Source: Janthinobacterium rivuli (GTDB lineage: Bacteria > Pseudomonadota > Gammaproteobacteria > Burkholderiales > Burkholderiaceae_D). From it: a stretch of DNA of 64,000 nucleotides. The notes beneath the pieces are model-generated. The model saw only the letters and a program-made list of their open reading frames with translations. It did no database searches and had not been told where the DNA came from. The translations under genes were made by a program, and so were the position numbers. Of this stretch, positions 13,693 through 22,720 are shown in pieces (position 1 is the stretch's first letter; every line of letters starts with the position of its first letter). The stretch lies in the NCBI RefSeq assembly GCF_029690045.1, contig NZ_CP121464.1:2356001-2420000 (forward strand), in the 5' to 3' direction.

Positions 13693-14619
13693 ATGGAACA
13701 CCTATGGCAGAAGGACAGCGAGCGCAAGGCGCCCGAACTGGAACGCGAAAGCTACGATGGCATCATCAATTACCTGGAACATGGCTACCCCAGCTCGCGC
13801 GTGCGCTGGCACTGCCACGAGGAATATGAGCTGCACCTGATCGTCGCCACCAGCGGGCGATTGTTCGTGGGTGACTATATCGGCGAATTTTCGCCCGGCC
13901 ACCTGGTGCTGACGGGCCCGCGATTGCCGCACAACTGGATTTCCAACGTCATGCCGGAGGGCGGCGTGGCGCTGCGCGACATGATCGTGCAGTTCGCCCA
14001 CGCGCCCTTGGCGGGCGCCGCGCGCCTCATCCCCGAATTGCGCGAACTGCTGCCGCTGCTGGAACGCTCCAGCTATGGCGTGGAGTTTTTCGGGATGGGA
14101 GCGGAAGCGGAGCAGCATCTGGCGCGCATCCGCGCCACGCATGGCGCCGAACGCTTTGCCGCATTCGTGCAATTAATGAGCAAGCTGGCGCGCACGGCCA
14201 ATTACCGCTTGCTGTCGAGCGCCTCCCTGCGTTCCTACGACGATGACGCCACCCTGGCCAAGGTCAATTCCGTCCTCAACTACATCACGGACAATTACCG
14301 CGAGCCGATTTCGGCGGAAATGCTGGCCGAGCAGGTGGGCATGTCGCTGAGTAAATTCTCGCGCTTCTTCCGCAAGGCGACGGGCAACAGTTTTACGGAT
14401 TTCATCAGCCGCCTGCGCATCAACAAGGCGTGCCAGCTGCTGATGGACACGGATCAATACGTCTCCAACGTTTGCTATGACGTCGGCTTCCAGAACGTGG
14501 CCAACTTCAACCGCCGCTTTTTGCAGGTGAAGGGCGTCACGCCGAAGCAATTCCGGCGCCAGGCCGATGGCCGCTTTGGCGGCATCGGCGGGCCCGTGGC
14601 GGATATGCCACAGGCATGA
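13693..14619 (+). CDS. AraC-family regulator, second of a tandem pair (MtlR-like paralogue)
   Basis: The 308-residue protein closely matches the preceding gene product through both domains: the cupin segments HEEYELHLIV and GHLVLTGPRLPHNW and the HTH segment ATGNSFTDFISRLRINKACQ. The first 30 residues and the middle of the protein (residues about 130-180) differ most, so ligand response may have diverged while the DNA-binding helices stayed similar. It is 55 bp downstream with its own start after GGAGAG. I infer either competing regulators for one operator set or two inducers. Confidence 0.87.
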   Translation: MEHLWQKDSERKAPELERESYDGIINYLEHGYPSSRVRWHCHEEYELHLIVATSGRLFVGDYIGEFSPGHLVLTGPRLPHNWISNVMPEGGVALRDMIVQFAHAPLAGAARLIPELRELLPLLERSSYGVEFFGMGAEAEQHLARIRATHGAERFAAFVQLMSKLARTANYRLLSSASLRSYDDDATLAKVNSVLNYITDNYREPISAEMLAEQVGMSLSKFSRFFRKATGNSFTDFISRLRINKACQLLMDTDQYVSNVCYDVGFQNVANFNRRFLQVKGVTPKQFRRQADGRFGGIGGPVADMPQA

Positions 14620-14690
14620 GGACTGTCATGGGCTTGTCACGTTGACTGGTTATGCTCCACGGCTTCAATCCCACCTTAGCCGAGGAATGC

Positions 14691-16745
14691 ATGAACACTG
14701 CCGTAACGTCGATCCCGAAACTGACCCTGCTGGCCATCGCCGCCGGCCTGACCCTGGCCGCCTGTGGCGGCAGCGATAACACGCCGGCGGAGCCTTCTAG
14801 GCCCGTGGCGCAAACGGGCGTGTTCCTCGACGGCGCGGTGGAAGGACTCGATTACGTGGCCGGCAGCGCGGCCAAGGCCAGCACCAATGCCAAGGGCGAA
14901 TTCACGTGCAATCCGGGCGATACGGTGGCCTTCAGCGTGGGTGGCCTGGCCCTGGGTTCTGCCCCATGCGGCGCCATCGTCACGCCGCTGGCGCTGGCCG
15001 CCAGCACCAACGTGGCGGACGACAAGGTCGTCAACCGCCTGCTGGCGCTGCAACTGCTCGACGATGACAGCGATCCGTCGAACGGCATCAGGCTGACGGC
15101 GGAAGTGAAGGCCGCGCTGGCCGGCAAGACGCTGGACTTTGCCGCCGCCCCGGCCGTTTTCAACGCTGCCCTGTCCGCGCATTTGACTGCCGTGGGCGCG
15201 AAATTCGCCGGCCGCACGGTCGATGCGGAGCGCCGCGCCCTCGTGCGCGAGCATTTCGAAGACACCCTCGCCTCGAAAGCGGGCGCGCCCGTCAACGAGG
15301 CGCTGACGCAAGCCAATCCCCTCGGCGAAGTGAAAGTGACCGTGACGCGCTACCAGATCCAGGCAGCCGATAAATTCTACGTGCCGTACGAAGGCGCCAA
15401 CGCCAAGATCAAGGGCGAATTCCCGAACGGCTTCCTGCCATCGTACGGCTCGGGCCTGGCCTACAAGGGCAAGAACGCGGCGGGCGACCTGGAATTCTAT
15501 GGATTGACGGACCGTGGCCCGAACGGCGACGGCCCGCTGGTGCCCGATCCATCGGGCAAGGGCACGATCGGCAGCAAGATATTCCCGTCGCCCAGCTTCA
15601 CCCCTTCGTTCGGCGTGCTCACGGTGGGCAAGAACGGCGCCGTCTTGAGTTCGTCGACGCCGATCAAGGTGTCGGCGAGCGTCAACAGCTCGGGCTTGCC
15701 CGTGCCCGTGGGCGCCGTCGGCAATTCGGCCGAGATTCCCGTCATGGATGCGATGAAGTTCGACGCAAGCGGCAAGGCCGTCTTCAATGCGGGCGGCCTC
15801 GATTCGGAAGCCATCGTCGTCGACGCGAAGCGCAATGCGCTGTGGGTCTCGGACGAATACGGGCCCTTCATCGTCAAGATCGATGCGGCCACTGGCATCA
15901 TCCAGGCCAAGTACGAGCCGGGCAAGGGCTTGCCGGCGCTGTTCGCCAAGCGCCGCGCCAACCGTGGCATGGAAGGCATGACCCTCGATACGAGCAACGA
16001 CAAGCTGTACGCCTTCCTGCAAAGCCCCTTGTCCGACGGCACGGCGCCGTACTCGGTAACGAAGAAGAATGAACAGGTCGAGCGCTTTGCCCGCTTCACG
16101 CGCTGGATCGAATTCGATCCGGTGACGGGCACCAGCGGCAAGATGTATGCATATCCGCTCAATGCCGCCGACTACCAGGATGGCCGCACGGGCAACGCCA
16201 AGCTGGGCGACATGGTGGCGCTGGGCGGCGGCAAGTTCCTCGTCATCGAGCAGGGTGCCGCGCCGTCGGGCAAGGTGTTCAATAAACTGATGCTGGTCGA
16301 ATTGAAGGGTGCCACGGATATCGCGGCCGCCGCTTTCAACGCGGCGACGTCCGATCTGGAAAAGAGCAGCATGGGTGGCGCGGCCGTCAATGGCGCCGAC
16401 TGGGCCGCCGTCACGCCGTTGAAGAAAACCCTGCTGCTGGACTTGAACGCCATCGGCTGGGCGGCGGAAAAGGCGGAAGGCCTGACCCTGGTCGACGACT
16501 CCACCATCGCGCTGGCCAACGACAATGACTTCGGCCTGAAAACCAAGGTGTATGACGCGGCCGGCGTGGAAGTCGATGGCGCCGACGTGACCAAGTGCAC
16601 GGTCGATGCGAGCGGCACCATCGTCACGAGCAGCGCGGCCGGCTGCAACGCGGCCAACACCATCCGCGTGGCGCGCGGCGACGACCGCGAGCGTCCTAGC
16701 CGTTTGTGGATCGTGAAGTTCGCCAAGGCGCTCAGTACGTATTGA
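14691..16745 (+). CDS. Esterase-like activity of phytase family lipoprotein
   Basis: This is a 684-residue exported protein. I chose the ATG after GAGGA, which gives a lipoprotein signal with lipobox LAAC (Cys25); an upstream in-frame start lacks a signal. Residues about 30-200 form an unassigned N-terminal region (with GVFLDGAVEGLDY, a motif frequent in cell-surface proteins). From about residue 215 on, the sequence matches the phytase-like beta-propeller family: GLTDRGPNGDG, DSEAIVVDAKRNALWVSDEYGP and NRGMEGMTLD. The family is linked to phosphate-ester release, but activity has rarely been shown. A strong terminator lies about 65 bp downstream. Confidence 0.82.
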   Translation: MNTAVTSIPKLTLLAIAAGLTLAACGGSDNTPAEPSRPVAQTGVFLDGAVEGLDYVAGSAAKASTNAKGEFTCNPGDTVAFSVGGLALGSAPCGAIVTPLALAASTNVADDKVVNRLLALQLLDDDSDPSNGIRLTAEVKAALAGKTLDFAAAPAVFNAALSAHLTAVGAKFAGRTVDAERRALVREHFEDTLASKAGAPVNEALTQANPLGEVKVTVTRYQIQAADKFYVPYEGANAKIKGEFPNGFLPSYGSGLAYKGKNAAGDLEFYGLTDRGPNGDGPLVPDPSGKGTIGSKIFPSPSFTPSFGVLTVGKNGAVLSSSTPIKVSASVNSSGLPVPVGAVGNSAEIPVMDAMKFDASGKAVFNAGGLDSEAIVVDAKRNALWVSDEYGPFIVKIDAATGIIQAKYEPGKGLPALFAKRRANRGMEGMTLDTSNDKLYAFLQSPLSDGTAPYSVTKKNEQVERFARFTRWIEFDPVTGTSGKMYAYPLNAADYQDGRTGNAKLGDMVALGGGKFLVIEQGAAPSGKVFNKLMLVELKGATDIAAAAFNAATSDLEKSSMGGAAVNGADWAAVTPLKKTLLLDLNAIGWAAEKAEGLTLVDDSTIALANDNDFGLKTKVYDAAGVEVDGADVTKCTVDASGTIVTSSAAGCNAANTIRVARGDDRERPSRLWIVKFAKALSTY

Positions 16746-16808
16746 TGTGTTGCGGTGATGTCGGATTACGCGCCGCGGTGCGGCGCTAATCCGACCTACA
16801 TGAACATG

Positions 16809-16848
16809 AAAAAGCCGCGCGGTGCTGGATGCACCGCGCGGCTTTTTT
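16809..16848. terminator. Bidirectional Rho-independent terminator
   Basis: A perfect 12-bp stem (GCCGCGCGGTGC paired with GCACCGCGCGGC) has a 5-nt loop and is flanked by A5 and T6. It separates the convergent phytase-like and S9 peptidase genes. Confidence 0.92.
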
Positions 16849-16866
16849 AACCCTGAAGGCGAAATA

Positions 16867-16897
16867 CCGGGGTCGGACTTTCAGGGTCCGACCCCGG
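16867..16897. repeat. Palindromic repeat built on CCGGGGTCGGAC (REP-like)
   Basis: Perfect 12-bp arms (CCGGGGTCGGAC and GTCCGACCCCGG) flank a 7-nt loop, directly after the terminator and 16 bp from the peptidase stop. It resembles the element at 8400 in its GGGGTC core, which suggests a dispersed family. Confidence 0.75.
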
Positions 16898-16912
16898 CCC
16901 TTTCGCTTGGGT

Positions 16913-18997
16913 TTACTTCTTCGTGTAGGTATTCAACCAGTCCAGCACCGTGTGATGCCACAGCAGCGAATTGGCCGGCTTCAGCACCCAGTGGTTCTCG
17001 TCCGGGAAGACCAGCAGCTTGCTCGGGATGCCCCGGCGCTGCAGCGCCGTGAAGGTGCCCAGGCCTTGCGCGGTGGGGATGCGGAAGTCCAGGTCGCCCT
17101 GCACCACCAGCATCGGCGTCTTCCAGTTTTTCACGAAGTTGACGGGATTGAACTGTTCGTGCTTGGCTGGCGCGTCGTAGTACGGGCCGCCGTTTTCCCA
17201 TTCCGTGAACCACAGTTCTTCCGTCGCGTAAGCCATGCCGCGCTGGTCGAACACGCCGTCGTGGTTGACCAGGCACTTGAAGCCGTCCGGCCAGTTACCG
17301 GCGATCCAGTTCATCATGTAGCCGCCGTAGGACGCGCCCAGCGCGCAGCTGCGCTCGCGGTCCAGCCACGGGAATTTCTTGGTGGCCGCTTCCAGGCCCT
17401 TCTGCAAGTCGACCAGCGGCTTGCCGCCCCAGTCGCCGCTGATGGAGTCCGTGAACTTCTGGCCATAGCCGGTCGAACCGTGAAAGTCGATGAAGACGGT
17501 GGCGTAGCCGGCGCCCGCATACACTTGCGGGTTCCAGCGGTAGCTCCAGCTGTTGCCAAAGCTGCCTTGCGGGCCGCCGTGCACGAGGAAGGCGACCGGA
17601 TACTTTTCACCGGCCTTGGCATTCCATGGCTTCATGACGTGGCCGTAGACGGTTTCGCTATTCGCGCCGGCGAACGAGAACTGTTCATATTCGCCGAAAC
17701 GCACATCGGCCAGTGCTGCCGCATTCTGCTTCGTCAGCTGCACCATCGGCGCGGTTTCCGACTTGGCGTCGAGTTTGCGCGTGTACAGCTGCGCGCCCGA
17801 CGTCAGGCTCGCTTGCGCCAGCACGATGGTATTGCCGCGCACGTCGAAGTCGCCCACGGAGCCCTTGCCCGTCAGCGCAGCGACCTTGCCGCTGGCCGCG
17901 TCGATGTGGAACAGACGGTGCTGGCCCACGTCATCGGCGGCGACGAGGAAAGCCTTGCTGTCCGGCGTCCAGCGGAAGTCGGCCACGGAACGGTCCCAGT
18001 CGTCGGCCACGGTGCGTTTCTTGCCGGTGGCGACATCCATCAGCACCAGGTGGAAACGGTCCGCTTCGAAGCCGGGCTTGGTCATGGCGACATAGGCCAG
18101 GGTGCGGCCATCGGGCGACCAGGTGGCTTTCGCGTCCCAGGCCGGATTGTCGGCCGTGAGGTTGCGCGGCGCCTGGCCGCCGGCGGCAGGAATCGTGTAG
18201 ACGTCGAAGTTGGTCGACCACGATTCCGTGCGGCCAGCCACGCGCACGGAGAAGGCCACGGTTTTGCCGTCCGGGCTGAAGTGGTATTCGCCGTTGTCGC
18301 CGAACGGTTTCGACGGCGCGTCGCCGTCGAGGGTGCCGCTCAGGCTCACGGGTGCGGCGCTGACCTTGCCGGTCGAATCGATCGGCGCCGAGTACAGCGC
18401 GTTGCGGCGGCCATCGGCCCAGGTATCCCAGTGGCGTACGAACATCTGGTCGTAGACCATGCCGCTCGCCTTGTTCTTGGCTTTGTCATCGAGGCGCTTT
18501 TTCGTGCAGGCGATGTCCGCGCAATCGAGGAAGACGCCCATGCTGAAGGCCAGGCGGTCGCCCTGTGGCGACAAACGGTAGGTGTCGACGTCCAGCGCCA
18601 GGTCGGTGACCTTGGCCGCTTCGCCGCCGTTCAGGGGCAGTTGCCACACTTGCGAGGAGCCGGAGCGGCCCGAGAGGAAGTAGATGGCGTCGCCGTTCGG
18701 CGACCATTGCGGGTCGCTGGCGCTGGCATCGCCGCGCGTGAGCTGGCGTGGCGCCGCATTCGGTGCGCGCAGGTCGATCATCCACAGCTGCGTGTTGCCG
18801 CGGTTTTTATCCAGGTTGGTGGTGCGCACCGTGTAGACGACGCGCGTGGCGTCCGGCGACAGCACGGGGCTGCCCACACGTTCCATGGCCACCATGTCTT
18901 CCACGGTAAACCCGCGCGGCGCGGCCAAGGCCGGCACGGCGGCCGTGGTGGCCAGGGCGGCACTGAATGCTCCCAAGAGCAGCAGACGTAAACTCAT
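16913..18997 (-). CDS. S9-family prolyl-oligopeptidase-type exopeptidase, exported
   Basis: The 694-residue protein starts with a signal peptide of about 25 residues (ending VPALA). Residues about 30-430 form a WD40-like/TolB-like beta-propeller that gates access. The C-terminal alpha/beta-hydrolase has the nucleophile motif GASYGGYM (Ser556), the acid in GDLDFRIP (Asp637) and the His in DENHWVL (His669). This matches dipeptidyl aminopeptidase/acylaminoacyl peptidases, which release dipeptides from peptide N-termini in the periplasm. It is transcribed alone and ends against the terminator shared with the phytase-like gene. Confidence 0.92.
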   Translation of the reverse strand: MSLRLLLLGAFSAALATTAAVPALAAPRGFTVEDMVAMERVGSPVLSPDATRVVYTVRTTNLDKNRGNTQLWMIDLRAPNAAPRQLTRGDASASDPQWSPNGDAIYFLSGRSGSSQVWQLPLNGGEAAKVTDLALDVDTYRLSPQGDRLAFSMGVFLDCADIACTKKRLDDKAKNKASGMVYDQMFVRHWDTWADGRRNALYSAPIDSTGKVSAAPVSLSGTLDGDAPSKPFGDNGEYHFSPDGKTVAFSVRVAGRTESWSTNFDVYTIPAAGGQAPRNLTADNPAWDAKATWSPDGRTLAYVAMTKPGFEADRFHLVLMDVATGKKRTVADDWDRSVADFRWTPDSKAFLVAADDVGQHRLFHIDAASGKVAALTGKGSVGDFDVRGNTIVLAQASLTSGAQLYTRKLDAKSETAPMVQLTKQNAAALADVRFGEYEQFSFAGANSETVYGHVMKPWNAKAGEKYPVAFLVHGGPQGSFGNSWSYRWNPQVYAGAGYATVFIDFHGSTGYGQKFTDSISGDWGGKPLVDLQKGLEAATKKFPWLDRERSCALGASYGGYMMNWIAGNWPDGFKCLVNHDGVFDQRGMAYATEELWFTEWENGGPYYDAPAKHEQFNPVNFVKNWKTPMLVVQGDLDFRIPTAQGLGTFTALQRRGIPSKLLVFPDENHWVLKPANSLLWHHTVLDWLNTYTKK

Positions 18998-19114
18998 TCA
19001 AACTCCCAATGTTATTGCGACGTTGTTGATGTGATATGAACGTGGCCGGCTGTACCGCCGGCAGGCCGACATCATAGCAATAAAGACGCGCCAGCTGCGG
19101 GAGTTGACCGCCGG

Positions 19115-19822
19115 TTAGCCGGCCTGAGTGGCCAGTTGGTCGAGCGCCACGTGGCCCCGGAAACCGCCCTGGCTGGCGGCCGGCAAGCCAGCTTCGATGG
19201 CGTGGGCGAAGCGGATGCCGGGGTCCTGTTCCAGCGCGGCCAGCACGCGCGCCGTGTTCGGATAATCGGCCAGGCTGGCCAGCTGCAGCGGTTCTGCCCA
19301 GCGCGCCGTGGCCGCCAGATAGGCGTCGGCGATGGTCGGCGCCGTGTCCGATGCCAGCCAGGCGCGGCCAGCGAGCAGGCGCTCCAGGTGGGCCAGGCTT
19401 TTGTTGACCTTCTCGATGGCCATCTCGCGCCAGACGGCCGCGCGCGCATCGTCCGGTGCCGCACGCGCGGCCTGGAAGGCGGGCATGAAGGCCGCGTGAA
19501 AGGTCGTGTGCAAAAAGGACAGCACGCTGTTCAGGCGGTCGTATTGCGGCGTGCCTTGCGCATAACCCAGCTTGCTGTTTGGCGCGCGGGCGGCGAGGTG
19601 CAGCAGGATCGCCATGCTTTCCAGCAGCGGCGCACCCGTGTGCGTGAGCAGGGCCGGCGTCTGGCCCAGCGGATTGATGGCGAGAAAGGCCGGATGCTGC
19701 TTGCTGGCCGGGTCGCGCGCTTCCACGCGGGCCAAACGATACGGCAAACCGCTCCATTCGAGGGCGGCAATGGCGGCAAACGAGCAGCCGAACGGGACGC
19801 TGTAGATCAGGGTGGTTTCCAA
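19115..19822 (-). CDS. Glutathione S-transferase family protein
   Basis: The 235-residue protein has a thioredoxin-fold N-terminal domain (residues 1-80; INPLGQTPAL holds the cis-Pro and LLESMAILLHL the glutathione-binding Glu-Ser) and an all-helical C-terminal domain (WLASDTAPTIADAYLA, with the N-capping Asp motif). It starts at TTG, with GGAG seven bases upstream. Its gene is divergent from an HxlR-type repressor, across a gap holding a clear inverted repeat. A detoxification role under electrophile stress is the natural inference; the substrate is unknown. Confidence 0.87.
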   Translation of the reverse strand: METTLIYSVPFGCSFAAIAALEWSGLPYRLARVEARDPASKQHPAFLAINPLGQTPALLTHTGAPLLESMAILLHLAARAPNSKLGYAQGTPQYDRLNSVLSFLHTTFHAAFMPAFQAARAAPDDARAAVWREMAIEKVNKSLAHLERLLAGRAWLASDTAPTIADAYLAATARWAEPLQLASLADYPNTARVLAALEQDPGIRFAHAIEAGLPAASQGGFRGHVALDQLATQAG

Positions 19823-19895
19823 GTCGAAACTCCAAGTTGGGTGGGGAAGGGCAGTCTAAGGGCAATGGTTACTATTTGGAAGAAGGCAGAATAAT

Positions 19896-19922
19896 GTGGT
19901 ATAGGTACATTTTTTATACCAC
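19896..19922. promoter_or_regulatory. Candidate HxlR operator GTGGTATA-N11-TATACCAC
   Basis: Perfect 8-bp arms with an 11-bp spacer lie in the 114-bp gap between the divergent GST and HxlR genes, 15 bp before the repressor start. Position and symmetry suit autoregulation and control of the GST gene. Confidence 0.6.
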
Positions 19923-19936
19923 GCAGGAAGCAAACC

Positions 19937-20302
19937 ATGAAAGACAATGTCTCCGGCTGCGCCGTGGAAGAAGCCATGCGCTTGCTGGGCGGGCGCTGGA
20001 GAACCGTGCTGCTCAGCTATCTGATGGCGGGTCCGAAGCGCTTCAGCGAAATCCGCCGCGCCGTGCCGAATATCTCGCAGCGCATGCTGACCCTGGACTT
20101 GCGTGCGCTGGAAGAGGCCGGTTTGCTGACGCGCACGATTTATGCGGAAGTGCCCGTCAAGGTGGAATACCGGCTGACGGACGAGGGCTTGCGCTTGCGC
20201 GAACTGGTCGAGATGCTGCGCGCCATCGGCCTGCGCCTGCGCGGGCAGGCGGATGCGGGCGGCGCCTTTCTCGCCCCCGATGGCGAGGGTCATTCTCAAT
20301 AG
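19937..20302 (+). CDS. HxlR-family winged-helix regulator
   Basis: The 121-residue protein has the HxlR layout: a single Cys near the N-terminus (Cys9 in VSGCAVEEA), GGRWRTVLL, the recognition region KRFSEIRRAVPNISQRMLTLDL, and the wing VEYRLTDEG. Several family members sense quinones, aldehydes or oxidants through the N-terminal Cys. It is divergent from the GST gene and likely represses it. The start has AGGAAG upstream. Confidence 0.9.
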   Translation: MKDNVSGCAVEEAMRLLGGRWRTVLLSYLMAGPKRFSEIRRAVPNISQRMLTLDLRALEEAGLLTRTIYAEVPVKVEYRLTDEGLRLRELVEMLRAIGLRLRGQADAGGAFLAPDGEGHSQ

Positions 20303-20363
20303 AAACAGCTGTTGTTATGCAAAGTGCTAGACTGCCGGCCTTAGCTCACTACTCCCGATACCC

Positions 20364-20960
20364 ATGCGCCTGACTTCCATCGCCCTGACCGCCGCCGCCC
20401 TGTTCGCTATCCTGCCGGCCCATGCCGCCACCATGCCGACACTCGAACAAATCCACGCCGCCGTGCAGGCGGGCGTGGCCAAGACCCAAGCCAAGATGCA
20501 ATCGGCTATGCCGGTACCGATCGCCGTCAAGGTCACCAGCCTGGTCGGCTGCCAGGAGTCGCAGGAAGTGCCAGGCGAAGTGGTGTGCCTGGTGGGCATG
20601 AGCGCCGGCATGCGCGATGCTTTTAACGTACTGCCATTGCGTAATGAGGGCGGCACCTGGGTTGGCGTCGAACGCAAGAACGCCAGGTTCACGGGGCCAT
20701 CGCCGGCCGAGGCGCAGGCGATGATACGCGCCTGGGCCAAGGAAGAAGTGGCGCGCAATCCGGAAGCGGCCAAGGACGTGCAGATGCAGGAAGCGCAAAG
20801 CACCATGCAGGTCAAGGCCGTCAACGAGTGCGTCGTCAAGCGCAAGACGGGCTATCTGGTATGCGATACAGAATTGAGCGTGCCGAGCCGTCCGGAAGCC
20901 ATCAAGACGGAACTGACCTTTATGCTGGAAAACGCCAGCTGGCGCTACGTGCCGCGCTAA
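20364..20960 (+). CDS. Hypothetical exported protein
   Basis: The 198-residue protein has a clear 21-residue signal peptide (ending LPAHA). The mature part has two Cys pairs that could form disulfides (GCQESQEVPGEVVCL and ECVVKRKTGYLVCDTE) and an Ala/Glu-rich helix between them. The two halves look like a repeated C-x10-C beta unit. I do not recognise a family. It stands alone between the HxlR gene and a low-GC gap. Confidence 0.75.
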   Translation: MRLTSIALTAAALFAILPAHAATMPTLEQIHAAVQAGVAKTQAKMQSAMPVPIAVKVTSLVGCQESQEVPGEVVCLVGMSAGMRDAFNVLPLRNEGGTWVGVERKNARFTGPSPAEAQAMIRAWAKEEVARNPEAAKDVQMQEAQSTMQVKAVNECVVKRKTGYLVCDTELSVPSRPEAIKTELTFMLENASWRYVPR

Positions 20961-21336
20961 GCCGCCGGCCGCGACGCCGTTCGCGCGTCCGCCTGATACT
21001 TCTTTCGCCATAGCGCCAGCCCCACGTCGGGGCGCCGGCGCTGGCGCACTTCCCTTCCGCACAGTATGCCCAAGCGGCGGCCCATGAGGCCGCTGGCAGG
21101 CATGCGCCGCCATGATCGGCAGAATACATGCAAAACTGTAAATTCTGCATGATTTAATTGACATATTTATTAATTTAATATTTATTTCAATGAAAGCGAT
21201 AGAATTGGTGATTATTGTTGTATTTATTGCGATTCTGCCATATAAAATAAATATTCGGTTTAATCATTATTTTTTCAGCGTATGATATTGATAATGCGCA
21301 AGTAAATGCCGCGATCTGACTGTGTGGAGAACCGTC
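20961..21336. other. Intergenic region with a GC-rich cruciform and a low-GC tract
   Basis: The 376-bp gap has two parts. At 21013-21047 GCGCCAGC and GCTGGCGC arms enclose a nested GCCCC/GGGGC stem; no T-run follows, so it is a poor terminator. From about 21130 to 21300 the DNA is strikingly AT-rich, with a 7-bp hairpin GCAGAAT/ATTCTGC at 21119-21148. This probably holds the promoter of the HD-GYP gene. I see no open frame in it that I can support. Confidence 0.5.
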
Positions 21337-22575
21337 GTGCTGAAAAAAATAAGGAGTAGTGAACTGGTGCTGGGAATGTATGTCGAGCGCCTGGGCCGTT
21401 CCTGGCTCGATAACCCGTTCTGGGCGCGTTCCTTCCTGCTCGAGTTGCCGGCTGACCTGGAACGTATCCGCGCGGCACGCCTCTGCGAGGTATGGATCGA
21501 TACGGCGCGGGGGCTGGCGCCGCCGGTTGCCGTGCCGCCTGCCGTGCCGCCTTCCGTGCCGCTGGCTGCAGTCGCGCCGGCAACAGGTAGCGGCCCCGTC
21601 CCGAATGCGGCGCCAGCCAGGTCGCGCGACGAGGAACTGGCGCAAGCCCGGCGCCTGATCGAACGTTCGCGCCAGGCCGTGCAGACCATGTTTGACGAGG
21701 TGCGCATGGGCAAGGCTTTGTCTGCGGCGCAGGCCTATACACTGGTCGACGATATCGCCGCGTCGGTGCTGCGCGGCGGTAACGTGCTGCTAGGCCTGGC
21801 GCGTCTGAAAACCGCCGACAATTACACGTATATGCATTCGGTGGCCGTGTGCGCGCTGATGACGGCGCTGGCCAGGGAGCTGGGCCTGGCGCCCGAGCAG
21901 GTGCGCTCGGCCGGCCTGGCGGGCTTGCTGCACGATATCGGCAAGATGGCCGTGCCGTCCGCCATCCTCAACAAGCCGGGCAGCCTCAGCGAAGCGGAAT
22001 TTTCTTCCGTGCGCGCCCATCCGGCCGCCGGGCACCGCATGCTGCGCGAAGTGGGCGAGATCGATCCGGTGGCGCTCGACGTGTGCCTGCACCACCATGA
22101 AAAGCTCGATGGCAGCGGTTACCCGGAGGGATTGCGCGGCGAGGAAGTCAGCCTGTTTGCGCGCATGGGCGCCATTTGCGACGTGTACGATGCGATCACC
22201 TCGAACCGGCCGTACAAGCAGGGCTGGTGCCCGGCCGATTCGCTGCGCCGCATGGCCGCCTGGCGCGGCGGGCATCTCGACGCGCAACTGTTCGCCGCCT
22301 TCGTCAAATGCCTGGGCATCTATCCGTTGGGCACCCTGGTACGGCTGCAGTCGGAACGTCTGGCCGTCGTGGTGGGACAGGCGCCGGGCAAGCCGCTGAC
22401 CGCGCCCACCGTGCGCGTCTTTTTTTCCATCCGCGCCGGCACGTGCATCGCGCCGGCCGTCGTCGACCTGGCCGCGCCGGGTTGCCAGGAGCGCATTGTT
22501 TCCACGGAAAGCGCAACGGATTGGCGCTTGCAGGACGTCGACCGTTACTGGGCCGGCGAAGCCGCCATGGCATGA
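21337..22575 (+). CDS. HD-GYP domain protein with N-terminal DUF3391 (probable c-di-GMP phosphodiesterase)
   Basis: The 412-residue protein starts at GTG with GGAGA six bases upstream, giving the standard DUF3391 opening MLKKIRSSELVLGMYVERL. A Pro/Ala linker (about residues 63-90) follows, then a helix and the HD-GYP domain: HDIGK, HHEKLDGSGYP and the metal-site D in ICDVYDAITSNRPY. All the usual metal ligands and the GYP triad appear intact, so it should hydrolyse cyclic di-GMP. The next gene encodes a chemoreceptor, and a c-di-GMP cyclase is encoded at 35-36.5 kb. Confidence 0.9.
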   Translation: MLKKIRSSELVLGMYVERLGRSWLDNPFWARSFLLELPADLERIRAARLCEVWIDTARGLAPPVAVPPAVPPSVPLAAVAPATGSGPVPNAAPARSRDEELAQARRLIERSRQAVQTMFDEVRMGKALSAAQAYTLVDDIAASVLRGGNVLLGLARLKTADNYTYMHSVAVCALMTALARELGLAPEQVRSAGLAGLLHDIGKMAVPSAILNKPGSLSEAEFSSVRAHPAAGHRMLREVGEIDPVALDVCLHHHEKLDGSGYPEGLRGEEVSLFARMGAICDVYDAITSNRPYKQGWCPADSLRRMAAWRGGHLDAQLFAAFVKCLGIYPLGTLVRLQSERLAVVVGQAPGKPLTAPTVRVFFSIRAGTCIAPAVVDLAAPGCQERIVSTESATDWRLQDVDRYWAGEAAMA

Positions 22576-22720
22576 CGGCTGGCACGGCCGTAATAAAGTG
22601 CATTTTGTTAATAATAAAATATTAAAATAATGGTGCCAGTGCCGTGTCCGCTTTCCTGGCTGGCGACCGTTCCTTGTCCGCATACCCGTCACCGTACGGG
22701 CTACTTCTGAGGATGTGACC

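Noticed and set aside
16829..18991. Long open frame (about 720 codons) antisense to the S9 peptidase
   Set aside because: It is a mirror of the real gene in GC-rich DNA: its composition is His/Arg/Val-rich, it has no recognisable motif, and the other strand has signal peptide, catalytic triad and family length.
21130..21300. AT-rich tract before the HD-GYP gene as a sign of horizontal transfer
   Set aside because: Only about 170 bp are AT-rich, the flanking genes have normal composition, and no integrase, IS or att-like repeat is present; a promoter region explains it.
22622..22650. Possible sigma-28 promoter (TAAA...GCCGTG) upstream of the chemoreceptor
   Set aside because: The spacing is one base short and the -10 box matches poorly, unlike the pair upstream of flhD, so I did not list it as a feature.
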